Shown here in pieces: positions 24,314 through 35,939 of a stretch of 64,000 bases of DNA (the stretch's first letter is position 1; each line of letters begins with the position of its first letter). Both the position numbers and the translations under genes were made by a program. Below the pieces are notes generated by a model that ran no database searches, was not told where the DNA came from, and worked only from the letters and a program-made list of their open reading frames with translations. The stretch spans positions 32,111 to 96,110 of the forward strand of contig RQTK01001094.1 in assembly GCA_003991915.1 (NCBI GenBank). Direction: 5' to 3'. This stretch comes from Elysia chlorotica (Eukaryota > Mollusca > Gastropoda > Plakobranchidae).

Positions 24314-27300
24314 GCAGACAGAGAGAGAGCAAATTTGTCTTCTATTTTGTTACAGTACAGACTTAACTATCAATCTGCTAACTGCAATCAAATAGGTTTG
24401 CTGCATTGTGAACTTTTAGCTTTGGCACAGCATGATGAAATAATGAGAGATAAAAAAAAGGCAGATCAAAGAAGAATTTCAATGATGCTAACCCCTTAAA
24501 GCAGATGCTTTTTTCCTCATACTTTTTGCTCAGTAGAACGTAATCCCTTGTTCAACATCTATTATATTAAAACGCAAATGCAGGATCCTTAAGAGTTGGC
24601 TAGTCACATTAAACTGATATTGATTTTGAACCGATAAATTTGAAAAAAAAAATGAGATGACCAGGAGGGAATCAAACCAGCAACCTTCAGATTAGAGACC
24701 ACCTCGTCTCTACCCGAAGACTGTTCATCTATCACATAATTTATGAGTTTTCTATCCACACAACAGAAGTAATTTCTACCCGCAAAACAGTAATTTACTG
24801 TTACATAAAAGGTGTGATATCAAAAGCTAACTCATTTACTTCTTTTGTTCTTTGAAATTTTCTATTTTGATATACAATGAATATTTAAATGAACAAAATA
24901 AAAAAATAAATAAAACAAAATGATAAAGGGATGAAAAATACTTATCCTTCAAATAAAACTTATTTCCATAACAAAATAGTTATTTATATTTCGTAAGCTT
25001 TAAATTACACGATAAAACTTACAAAATTAATTTATGATCTAGTTAGTATTAAATACCTCTAAACTTTCATAGTTGAAGAGTTTGTTAATATTGCATCTCT
25101 CCTCCTTCATTTCATCAGCAAGATCAACTTCAGCATCTTCACAGTCCCAAGAAAAAACTCCAATCTGTATGCAATAGGAAATACCAACTTTTTAAAAAGT
25201 ATGTAATTTAGATACTGTAAGCATATAACTTGAACTATAGTCTACAATCAGAAACGCATTTTCAGCATCATTATAGGAGTACACATTTTTCTATAAAGTA
25301 ATATCTTTAAAACTTGTATTTTAATATTTCCACTTCAGATATTGTTATAGATAGAGGAATAGCAACCTGCCTTTTTGTCTACCAGGTGGTTGCCACCAGC
25401 CGGACAGTAAATTCAAGGCCCAACCAACTTTGTTGCATTTTATATCCATAATGGAGAACAGTTTCCGAAGAATTAGACATAGATTGTATTTGATAAAAAA
25501 TCAGGATGAGACATGCAACGTTTATTTATATTGAAATTCATGGTCAACTAAAAACTATGCCTATCACAGCCAGTTCTTAAAAGCGAATAACAATATGATG
25601 ACAAAGGATCAGGAGTTAAAGATGTTTTTCATTACAAAATAAAATGTTAGACTGACAAAGACTCCCTGCATAAGTTCCAGGATAAAGAAACATTAAAATA
25701 TTGAAAGAATAAAATTTCAGAAAACTAGGCATACAATCTCCAGGCATACATGAAACAATGCATTCAAAATAAAACTATTTATTGCAGTAAGTGTCCTTGA
25801 ATTTCGATGAACATGTTGAGAAATGTTTGCTACCCATTTTAACATTTTACCATTTATTTCATTTTTAATCTTTCTACTATATTTGAAGGTACACTCTGTA
25901 TGTGCCTTTTTTCTCATAAATAAAGATATATGAAGCCTTACAAAAGAAGCTACCTATGGTCTCCCATTAATGAAGTTCTATAATAATAACCTGCATGGAA
26001 ATTCATGTTTTAAAAGTATTACATAAAATTTGCAAAAAATAAACAATATCAGATGTATTGTAATTAAAATTGTTTCTTTTAGCTAAGCGTTCTTCATTTA
26101 ATCTAGATTTTTTCTAAGGTAGAATTTAGTTGATTTTATGTTTTTAAATCACCTCTTGGGGAAGGAAGCAAAACTGAAAAGCTTGCTCCTCAATGAGCTT
26201 GTTGAATATGTATACAACATCTAGATGACTTTGATTTTTGGCTTGCTGCTGGAAATGTAATGCATCATCCCATTGTTGAGGTGTTAAACGAATCTGAAAT
26301 ATGTAATAAAAAACAAAGATAGACAAATAAAATAACTTGTACAACTGATTCACTTGCAGTTTTAAAGTCTACTTTTCGTACAAAAAAATCCTTTCAATGC
26401 GTTTGGATTCAAAATATTTTAATGAACAAAATCTTTTTCTATCAATTACTTTTTTCTCTCTCCCCATATTAAAATCTAAATCATACCTGACAAGTTAGAA
26501 TTTTTTTAAAGAAAGACACCAATTCTTTGGAGAGAAAGAAAGAGAGAATTGTTTATTCACTTTTTTGCAGTAATGTCCGGTATATATGAAAAGATGATAG
26601 GGCTTCAAGACAGATTTAAAATCACCAACAATAATAAGACCTATACTCCTGATCTCAATGGTCACAAATGTTGTTGATGAACCAGTAACTGTTTTTTTTT
26701 TTAATGGACGCTTCTTGTTACTTAGTATACAAAACCTATTCCACAACCTTCCTAATTGGAGAGTTGGGGGGACTTCACACCACACATTTGTTATATTTGC
26801 TTTGGCATGCGCGTGCGGGTGATGTTTTCCAGCTTTGCGTTACAGCATCTTTGGTGCAATAGGTTTGAGTTGTGTGTGCATCCATATTAATTTAAAGTCA
26901 TATCAATAAGTTATCTGAATTTCTGGATGGTTAAAATATAGCTATGTTGTGAAACTTTGAGTTAAAGGGTAGATTTCCGTTGGAATATCTTTTCTTATCT
27001 CCAAGTTTGTACATATTTTTTTTTACAGAACTATGTTGTTCTTTACTTCTGTATATATATATATTCTTTCTGTAATAGCTTCAGTGTGTGGTCTCTGTTT
27101 GTGTTGTTCTTATTAGACTTATCTTCAGGAACCATTACTTACTAATGTTAAATGTAGTTCAAATTCGAATTTTAAGTTATACAAAGAGTAACCCTACAGC
27201 TATTAAATACAATAGAATGCAAAGTATGTTATAAGGATAAAAAAAGACAAAGTATCTTATAAAATTATTTTAATAAAAAAGTATTGATTACATTACAAGC

Positions 27301-28216
27301 AATGTAATTATAAATACTTTACCTTTGCTTTGGGTGAAGTTGGCTGAATCTGGTAAACAGCATACATGAGATAGAGTCCACCCACACGCGCTTGAAACTG
27401 ATAAGGTGGTAGAAAGTACTCTCGAGCAATGATCAAAACCTTTTCGACAAACTAAGATAAAAGAGAGGTACAAAACTACATGATTAATTTCACAATACAT
27501 TTTAGAAGTGAATATTTGACATAAATATTAATTTATTATAATTACAACATCACAAACAAACTAAAAACAACAACAAAACAAAACAATGTTTCATTGATTG
27601 TAATTTAATGACAAATTTTTTCCACTGAATGAAAAAAAACGCTAGCTCTTTCAGATTTAAATGTCATACACCAATATAAATGTCAGACTGAAAACGTGAG
27701 GCTGGATAGAAAACTCAGTTTGTTTCATATACAATATATATATGCTTTGTTGAAATGTTTCATGTATCCATTTCTACACTGACTGAGCACATAAATAATC
27801 GATTCGAGAGGTGTGCATTTAAAGCTGTTTTCTTGATCCATTATTTCGTAGCTAATTTAGAATGTCGTGATTGATGAGCTCGCTTTTCCTGAGAAATTCA
27901 ACATGCATGACAAGAACTGCACTGTATGTATCGTGTCAGTGGTCATAGTCCAAATGTAGGTGTTAAATTTCTACAAATCAGAGAATTATGATTTAAAAAA
28001 GTATTTAAAAAAAAAGGATTAATTAACTATTACCTCTCTTGCTTCCCGGTCAGAATTTCTTCCTGCACAAAGGTATGACATGTTTAATGATCTCCATACC
28101 TCACTGAAATGTTCAAATCTCACAGTGGCCGATGATAAAAACATATCCATCAAACGCTTAAAATCTGTCCTGACACCATTTGTTGGTGTGTAAACTTTTG
28201 AACGTGCTTTAGGCAT
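17011..28216 (-). CDS. SNAPC1: snRNA-activating protein complex subunit 1 (SNAP43), 11 coding exons
   Basis: SNAPC proteins bind the proximal sequence element of snRNA genes for RNA polymerase II and III. Exons by phase matching: 28216-28034, 27451-27323, 26293-26153, 25164-25057, 23840-23719, 22905-22857, 22166-22125, 21717-21597, 20510-20391, 19597-19472, 18875-17011, totalling 3006 nt (1001 residues). The N-terminal SNAPC1 domain is clear: VRFEHFSEVWRSL (exon 1), EYFLPPYQFQARVGGLYLMY (exon 2), TPQQWDDALHFQQQ and DVVYIFNKL (exon 3), DQYQRMKVV and KPDKSLNVVKEKL (exon 5). Exon 10 has KKNLSMPVV, matching the conserved motif near the usual C terminus. Family proteins I know end soon after it (human about 368 residues). 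Here one exon adds about 620 Lys/Ser/Thr-rich residues with internal repeats near 665-737. The exon-8 donor (GTCTGG) is weak but phase-consistent. A SINE lies in the intron between exons 9 and 10. Confidence 0.93.
20056..20321 (-). mobile_element. Young full-length tRNA-derived SINE with perfect target-site duplication
   Basis: Best reference copy of the family. The minus strand begins GGGGGTCGCTGTGGTCCAGG, with box A TGGTCCAGGGGTAGAACA, box B GAGTTCGAATCC, then a conserved body (CACCCTACTGGTTGGG-like, GACAGGAGTCATGGTATCCC, CACATAAAATTGTCAGACGT, GCCTATATAGTGCTGCTG) and a tail of repeated CCAA. The 12-bp AAATATTTAACA flanks it at 20044-20055 and 20322-20333, proving retrotransposition by target-primed insertion. 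It lies in the SNAPC1 intron between exons 10 (19472-19597) and 9 (20391-20510). Open frames inside it are not genes. Confidence 0.95.
20990..21230. repeat. TA then long GA microsatellite
   Basis: A short TA run followed by about 190 bp of nearly pure GA, inside the SNAPC1 intron between exons 8 and 9. Confidence 0.95.
21376..21412. repeat. AAT trinucleotide microsatellite
   Basis: About 12 AAT units in the same SNAPC1 intron. Confidence 0.9.
24243..24310. repeat. GA microsatellite
   Basis: About 33 GA units in the SNAPC1 intron between exons 4 and 5. The plus-strand open frame through it is an Arg-Glu repeat artefact. Confidence 0.95.
24597..24715 (-). mobile_element. SINE head fragment
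   Basis: Minus-strand piece with box B TTGATTCCCTCC-like sequence and the GTGACTAGCC-side body block that follows it in other copies. The distal body is missing. It lies in a SNAPC1 intron. Confidence 0.5.
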
Positions 28217-28234
28217 TTTTTCAAGAAAGAGATT

Positions 28235-29430
28235 TTAATTCAGTCTTTCAGAGGACAGCATCAATTGTTTCAAACACTTGGCTGCTTTTTCAGGGTCACT
28301 TAGATCCAGTCCTGCTGCATTTATTGATGACTTTCCTGTATGACAATCAGATGAAAAAAAAAATCATAGTCATGATAGTGTAAAACAAAGGAAATAAGTC
28401 TGGCATTTATGCTGAAAAATACAGTGGCCTCCACCTACCATCATAATGATGATAATCTGCTTTAAAAGATTGTGTACGTGTATCAGTAAGAACCATATTA
28501 CCATCAAATTATGCAACTTTAGGTGAGTTAGCTCTTTGATCCACTGAAAAGCATTATATATCCTCACACCAGGAGTGACTCCTCAGGGGTGCTCATGAAT
28601 TGCATTCTTACAACCGACTATGAATGTGATTGCCTGTGGTCAATATCAATGATTGATTCAATCAAATTGTCTAGCCTCGAATATAAAACATTACCGCTAT
28701 ATAAACACCCAGGATAACAATGGGTAAGGATTGCAGGTAACCACTTTTTAATAAGCCTACCTCCCATAATTCTGGCAACAGAAGGAAAGGGGGTGGGTGG
28801 GAAGGGGATGAGTCTATACGCACTAATAGTGTTTCTAAATTTACCTAGATATCTCATAACATTTCTGTCTAAATATGGTTAAAAATGCTACCTATCGCAA
28901 TTATTTTACGGAAGACAGAGTAAATTTATAACCTTTTTTAGACGCAGGAAATGTTAAATTAGGAGCCAGTTTAGCTTGGACCAAAGAACTTGATTTGAAA
29001 AAAAAACAACTCTCAAATATAGTGAGTATAGCATGATTTGGCCAAAAAAAACTAGATCTAGATTTAGATCTATTATATGTACTGCATACATAGTAAAATT
29101 AGGACAGATCTAGATAATTAGAGGGGGAAACATTTTAGTCCGTGGACACTTTACATTTAAGACATAATAAGTTGTTATATAGATCTAGATTAGATCTAGA
29201 TAGGATATAGACTACAGAAACTAACTCTAGCACAGATTGAAATTTAGAGTATCAGTTCTAGATCTAGATCTAGATCTTACATCTGTGACACCACTTCTCG
29301 AAATTTTCGTGATCATAGGCCTAGATTTCTAATTCATTTGTAAGATTTTCGTCAGCAAATCGTCGGTTACTTACATCGAGGCGACCAAGGTGTTCAACGC
29401 CGAGTAGACGAAGGAAAGATATATGTACAT
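28235..29430 (-). CDS. Small 70-residue ORF upstream of, and probably co-transcribed with, SNAPC1
   Basis: Three exons read in one compatible frame: 29430-29375 (start MYIYLSFVYS, preceded in frame by TAA; strong donor GTAAGT), 28988-28933 (acceptor after a T-rich tract ending AAG; weak donor GTTATA) and 28335 to the TAA at 28237-28235 (acceptor ATACAG). Junction phases 2 and 1 agree. The product has a hydrophobic N terminus (about residues 1-24, possible membrane or signal anchor), a middle with NLTFPASKKGK, and a helical-looking C terminus (LDLSDPEKAAKCLKQL, ending SSERLN). I do not recognise the family. The stop is 18 nt before the SNAPC1 ATG in the same exon, so an mRNA with these exons would carry both ORFs. 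It could instead be a chance frame in a spliced 5' UTR. Confidence 0.5.
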
Positions 29431-29985
29431 TTAGACATTAATCAGCGTCAAACACGCACACAATTCGGATTAGATGTAATATCATCTAGTTCTTAACAAT
29501 GTAGATTATTTTCATTTAATAAAAATTAATAAACTTGGAACAAAAAACTAGGCGATCCAAAAAAGTTCAATGGAAAGTTTGGCTAAAGCAAAAGCGAAAG
29601 CGGTGATATTCTTGAAATGAATTAGTACGTATGTATAGGTCTGCTATATTTCGGTCCAAAAAAAAAAAAGTACGGGAAAGCAATCTAAAATCTTTGATTG
29701 GTAGAGATTATCTAGATCTCTCTAGAATCTAGGTCTAGTAATATAGAATTTTTTTCTGTCGAAAACCTACTTTAGATATGAATAATAGCCAGACATCTAA
29801 AATTAACTGTGGACTCTATTGTCTAAAATCATGATATCTTGACATAAACATCAAATCAACGTAGCCGTAGGCCTAGATCTAGAATCTAGATTCTATATCA
29901 ACACCAGAAAGGTACATGATCTAAGGAACATTTATTCTTTTGAAAGGTTTCTAAGCTGGATTTTAGATTCTGCAGATTTAGATTA
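29046..29985. repeat. Cluster of AGATCT/CTAGAT palindromic motifs
   Basis: Overlapping copies of the self-complementary pattern (T)AGATCTAGA(T) recur near 29051, 29105, 29178, 29190, 29259, 29320, 29710 and 29873. They form a cluster in the spacer between the head-to-head SNAPC1 and Kelch genes. Isolated copies occur elsewhere (7040, 49324), so it may be a genome-wide motif. Confidence 0.6.
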
Positions 29986-30339
29986 TAAATAAATGGTGAT
30001 TGTTTAAACAGCGTCCTACCATGAACATGGCCGCACAGGCTAGCAATTCAGGCTTTAGCTGGAAACACTGGGTAATATAGACTAGATATAGACTAGATGC
30101 TTGCAGGAAGATTGTCACAGAGTGGTGTGCTGACAGGAACACTGTAAGATAGAAGACACATTCAGGCAGCCCTGAGAAGTCTTGGTCATACTCCTTGATA
30201 GTCAGAAACAGCATGGAACTGTGGAACATGGGCTGTTTCTAGAACAACGGTGGTAGACTATGAATGCAAAGCTTAAATGTTGACTTTTTTATAAGGATTT
30301 CCAAAAAAGACCAATGTTAAAAATTTTGGTATAATTGTA

Positions 30340-30420
30340 TACGCCTGTAAACTGTTACTCGTGACGTAACGTTAGCGTCCAACTATGTTTAGCCAATGGC
30401 GCCAAGCGTCTCATGAGACA
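30340..30420 (+). promoter_or_regulatory. Candidate promoter region of the BTB-Kelch gene
   Basis: A short, locally CpG-richer patch contains TGACGTAA (CRE-like, 30362-30369) and AGCCAATGGC (CCAAT box, 30391-30400) within 40 bp, about 1.2 kb upstream of the first identified coding exon. No TATA box is obvious. This rests on motifs alone. Confidence 0.35.
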
Positions 30421-31569
30421 GTCAGTCACTAGTGTGTAATCCGTAGGGCCTAGTAACCAGTCACTCAGTCATACACCAGGAAAGCAAGCACTGTATACCA
30501 ATCAACTGTGAATACTACAGAAATTCCAGGACATGCACCACCTCTATCTCTCTATCCTCTTCTATACTTTTATTTTTTTATCAAATAAATTATGTGCTCT
30601 AGTCCTAGGACCATTATATGTCTTAAAAACAAAATAAATGTATGCCCTAGTAGGCCTACTTAATGTCAAGTACATACACTCACTTTTTACAATAATTAGA
30701 GCTATATAAAATAAAACGTAGTTCACCACATCTAAAGCTAAATATTGATGGAATGCTCAAAATTATATTTATAAGTACACCATACAGGGTTTCAAGAAAC
30801 TGTACATAAACTACACAAAGGTTGATGAACAATCTAATTGAAATCTAGTTATTACTGGGTTCTTGAAACATCCACTTTCCGTCTTTTTTTTTAATTGCGA
30901 GGTTCAAGGGGGATTTTTTATTATGTTATAAATACATAAATGTGATTTTAGCCTACATAGTTAGAAGGTTCCTGAGCAATGTTTTGATATAATGTAAAAA
31001 AAAATGAGGTCTCAACTAAAGAACACTTTTTTCAGCATAAAAGACATCATGTTGATGAAATTGAACCTTTCTGACTCGGAAACATACTGAATGCACCCCA
31101 TTCACATTTTGTTCTATCCTACTTACAGTTTTTAAAATCTCAACTTCCAACTCAAATTCACAACATTTCTGTTTATATCCAATTGTGTTTATACACTACT
31201 TGTCTTATCGTGTAAGCACTTGCAGTCCTTGGCAGTGATGTAGGAGGTAAAGTGAAAGAAATTCACCCTTTTATTCTAGCTAATCTTACTCCTCCCAAAA
31301 GATGCGGATGTGTTTTGAAAAACAAACAAAAAACAGAATGAAATCAAAGACTGGCATATAGAGGGATATCAAGATAATTTGTCAGTTCATTTTCTTACTT
31401 GTTAACATCAAGTGTGGTGCAGGGTCTTTTAATTATTTGCTGTGAATTTAACTTCCTTCTTAGGCCCTGCCGTTAAATGCTTATTGAGACCCGATTTATG
31501 ATCAAGTTTAAAGTTTTGTATTAATAAAAAAAAGAACACTTTTGTTTGTTTGCAGGAAACCAATTAGCT

Positions 31570-34500
31570 ATGGCTGTTGAATTATCAGCATGTCAAATAA
31601 ACATGCACCAGATGGAACTCCTGAAAGGCTTAAATCAACTTTTCTCTGAAAGTCTGCTATGTGATTTTACTATTCAAGCGGGAGAGAAGTGTGTTGATGT
31701 CCACAGATGTGTTTTGGCTGCCTGTAGTCCGTACTTTAAGTAAGTTAAATGGTTATTTTGACATATGATGCCTCCTTAGTTAAATTTAAATACATAGTTT
31801 AAAAACAAAATATAGTTTCAATATATAAAAAGTCAACCTAGTGATCACAGGATTATGCAAACCCAAATAATGAAATAGCGCTCCAATTTTTTGTTTTTCT
31901 TTTGTTTTCTCGAGTTTTGGAATATAATGACTTTTATATTAGTATCACAATTTAAGCTTACGCTGTGTCATGGTAGATATACTTCGTAAGGAAAGAGTTT
32001 AAATGATGATAATTGATACAAATTTCAATAGTTTCTTAACTTTAGAATAAGGTGGTAGGAAAAAAAATATTAAAGAGTGATAACCATGGGGCACACAGAC
32101 ATAAAAGAAAGAGGTGTCAAAGAGATCTAGGGAAATATAGAAACTAGTAAAGAAAGATGAAAAAATAATTTACAACTGCAAGGCAGAAAGGAAAACAGAG
32201 ATGCAATTTAAGGAAAGGAAAATTGATAGTGATCGGAGAGAGACGTTAAAATTATAACAAGAAGGAAGAGGGGCCAAAACTTAGTTCCTAACCTCAAGCC
32301 TAAAAACCAAGTTGGTCACATGAGATATAGGTAATCAAAAGAATAACATTATATTGTCAGAAAGCCATTTTCAGTGGAGAAAAGTAAACATTTTTGCACA
32401 TTTTCAGAGTGATTCTGCAGATTCATAAATTTTTATTCCTTTTTTTTTTTTTTTTTGTGTGTGGCTATACTGCTTAAGGTAACACATAGAGACTTTTTAT
32501 TTGACAATTACGATAAGGGTGACTTAGTTATATGGGTGCATTTGCCCTTTAGGTTGATCATGAAATGCACATTACAATATACCATTTACTTTAAATTTAA
32601 CAAGTTTTCAGTCATAGTTTAATAATAATAATAATAATATTAATAATATTACTACTAATAATAATAATTGTATGTAGTAATAATTATGTACCTAACTCTT
32701 TCTTAGTCTCTGTCTTTTGTTTGTACTCAATCTTGCCCACAGATAACCTTTTGTTTTTCTTTCGCTGACAAATACTGTAATTTCATGTATCCCCCAGAGC
32801 TATGCTTACTGTAGACATGTTTGAAAATACAAAGCGCACCGTCCTGCTACAAAATGTGGACAGCGCAGTTCTTCAGGACCTTGTCAAGTTCATGTACACT
32901 GGGTACATCTCAATAAACAGCTCTAATGTTCAGTCCCTTTTGCTAGCTGCAGATATGTTGCAGGTACGGTACATGTAGTTACAAAAATTTTAAGTTTTTT
33001 CTTAGCATAATTTGAAGCTGTTTTTAATTCATATTATTTATTGGAATTACATTAAGTCTTACTATTTATTTTAATTTGTTTTTTTTTTAACTTATTACAC
33101 CTTCTAAGATATTATTGCTCTTAGGAGATTGAATCAAGTCGTGGTTAAATAATGTCAAGTACTTTTTTAAAGTACACTCTTTGTCCTTAAAGTTACATTT
33201 CCTACATACCTGAAGATTTTTCGTCTGTGCCCTTTATATAATAAGTATATGTACTATGTAAAATTCTTGTCAGCAGTTTAATTGGAGTAATTGGAAACCC
33301 ACTGTAAGAACTTTGATTAGAATTTAATAATACTCGTGGTTTTAACTTGCTGAACCATTTTAAACGCTTATTTAATCAAGATTGCAGGAATCAAATATAC
33401 AGCAATGTACATTCTAATACTCCTTATTGTATTTCAGATAAGTTTGCAAAGATTTGACCTTTTTTTTTCCAGATTCAAAGACTTGTTCAACATTGTGAAG
33501 AGTACATGTCTTCATCATTAAGTACTGAGAATTGCCTTGATGTGCTAAGTTTTGCTGACTTCCAGAATCTAAGTAGCTTAAAAGAAACTGCAAAATCTTT
33601 TGCCCTGAACAATTTTGAAGGAATTTACAATTCTGATGCTTTTTTATCTTTGAACATGAGCCATGTAAAAATGTTGTTGAGTTCAAATGATTTAAACGTT
33701 TGTAAAGAAGAAATAGTGTTTGAGGCTATGATGCTGTGGATTAGGCATGATTTAGCTAGCAGGAAGAATGATCTCATGTTATTGCTGTTTTGTGTAAGAT
33801 TTTCATTGATTGATACTTCCTTTATTATCTCTAAAGTTTCAACTGACGAGCTGATTGCAAATAATGTTTTTTGCCATCAGCTCATTTCAAAGTTTGTGCA
33901 GGCTCTATCGTCTGGAGGTCATGATCCTTGCAAGGAAATGTTTTGTAGTACTCCAAGACTTGGAATGCACAGCAGGAACATGATAGTTTTCTCAGGTGGG
34001 GCCTTTTCACCTAACGACAGATCATTTTGCTGCTTTGATCCTGTCACTCTTCAAAGCTTCTACAGCATTAAGCATCATCCTACTTTTGATTTTAAATTCA
34101 AACTGGATTTTTACAGGCTTTTAGTGACTGAGAACAATGACATTTATGTTTTAGGTGGCATTTTTTATGATGATTACCACTTTGAATCAGGAGGGGGTTT
34201 GGCAAAGGGAAATGTACTTGTTTATAGCGAACAGAATGGGAAGTGGGAAGATTGTGCGTCAATGGATGTGCCAAAATGTGCGTTTGGGGCATGCTGCTAT
34301 AAGGACAAAATTTATGTGTTTGGAGGATACACAGCATATCCTGGTCATCCACCCCTTGATCATGTTTCAGTGTATGACGCAAGTTTAGACGTGTGGGAAA
34401 ATCTTGACAGTATGCCTATAGGTATTGCTCATCAAGCAACAACAGTTTTCCGAAACTCTGCTTTTCTACTTGGAGGCATTGATGCTGGTGGTCAATACTT

Positions 34501-34966
34501 AAATACTATCATACAATATCACTTTGCTCAGGACAAATGGACCTTGCTTTCCTCTGAGATGCCTGTTCCAAGAGCTGAAGCATCTGCCTTTGTAAATGAT
34601 AATCATATCATTGTTTTAGGCGGAAGCAACAACACTGGAGGAATAACAAGCGTCAACATATTTGATGTGGACAGACTGCGCTGGTCCTATGCGTCAGACT
34701 TTCCAGAGGAGCGTAAATTCACATCAGTTTGTCAAGGGAACGGCTGCCTGTTTGTGTGTGGTGGTGTGAGACTGTCCTCAGCTAGACCAGGATTGCTCAG
34801 GGCAAGTAGAAGTGTAGAACTGAGAGATTTGTACAAGTATGATTGTACTCAGGATGAATGGGTAAAATTGACCCGCATTGTGGAGCAAGGCTCTAGCTTT
34901 ACTTGTGCCTATGCTTCTGTCAATTGCAAATTCTTGACGGAATATGAAGGAGCAACATCTGCTTAA
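31570..34966 (+). CDS. BTB-BACK-Kelch protein (KLHL family), three coding exons
   Basis: Coding exons are 31570-31739, 32798-32963 and 33473-34966 (junctions phase 2 and phase 0; clean GTAAGT/CCCCAG and GTACGG/TTCCAG sites), giving 609 residues, the usual KLHL length. The BTB domain (about 20-125) shows LLCDFTIQAG, VHRCVLAACSPYFKAML and FMYTGYISI. BACK follows (about 135-245: CLDVLSFADF, FEAMMLWIRHD). Six Kelch blades from about residue 280 each carry a GG pair (VFSGG, YVLGG, YVFGG, FLLGG, IVLGG, FVCGG). KLHL proteins typically serve as substrate adaptors of Cullin-3 ubiquitin ligases; the target here is unknown. The start ATG at 31570 is the first in the BTB frame after a strong acceptor at 31555, so a 5' exon exists upstream. 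It is head to head with SNAPC1. I cannot name the subfamily. Confidence 0.93.
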
Positions 34967-35939
34967 TGTACTTTAAACATATGATTGTGGGAAGATTTAT
35001 CTTGGCCTAAAAAAGTTGTAGTGAAAATGTTAAGGAAAGAAAGATCTCATAATGTGGTTAAAAAAAAGTTATGGTTGATACATTTACCTTCAGATAGTAC
35101 TTGGAATTATCTCTTATGTTTAACCTATAATTTAATCGAAGAAGGGTGTGCTTTGTTACAACACCACAAACAACTGCTTTTATTTTCCCTTTTCAAAGAA
35201 GAATATATATTGCAATAATTGTATAATTTTGTTCCCTGTAAATTGCATTTAGCCCAAAACTTTTCTGACGTTGTTTATGTGGACAAAGTTTGTCTCCACT
35301 AGGTGCTTCAGTCTTTCTTTAAATTGAAGACTCTTTCTGTATTCAGACATAGGAGTTTTGCTGATTTTCAAACTATTTGAGCGTGGAGAAGTCTGCCCAT
35401 TAAAAATGGAAAAAAGATTATATTTTCGCTTTGTCAAACATGGGGTACATGTATGTCGTTTTAATACATGTAGATATAGAATATTTTGAATTTTGTTTCT
35501 TTTTTTAAGACTTAAAATCCAAGTGGCTATTTTTTTTACTCTTCGATTTTTGTTGTTTAGTTTTGTTTTTTGTTAGCCTGCTGTTTTTTGTGTCTTTTGA
35601 GGCACACTTGGGTTGATGGCTTTGTTTTGTGTATAATTATTTTTTCTGGAATGTCCTAAAAACTCCTATGTGTTTGAAAATTTCAATGTGTTTTATTTGA
35701 ATTTGGTGCTTCTCAACACTATTTTACCTCAGTGAACCTCCAATGTATATTTTTTATTATACCGGTTGGTGCAATGAAATCTTTACCTTTTATTTAAATT
35801 AATTTAATATTCTGCCACCTTTTACACCTGTTACTGTGATAATCAAAATATTTGCTTTTAAAGTTTGATGTGTCTCAAATTTTATCACTTTATCACTGTG
35901 TTTCAGTATACGGAGTAGGACCTACTGCTTTTAAGTTAA
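34967..35939 (+). other. Probable 3' UTR of the Kelch gene
   Basis: AT- and T-rich sequence without coding signal directly after the Kelch stop codon. No unambiguous AATAAA occurs before the TIR element at 35940. A later AATAAA near 37432 or 39417 could serve if the 3' UTR runs through the element. Confidence 0.3.
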
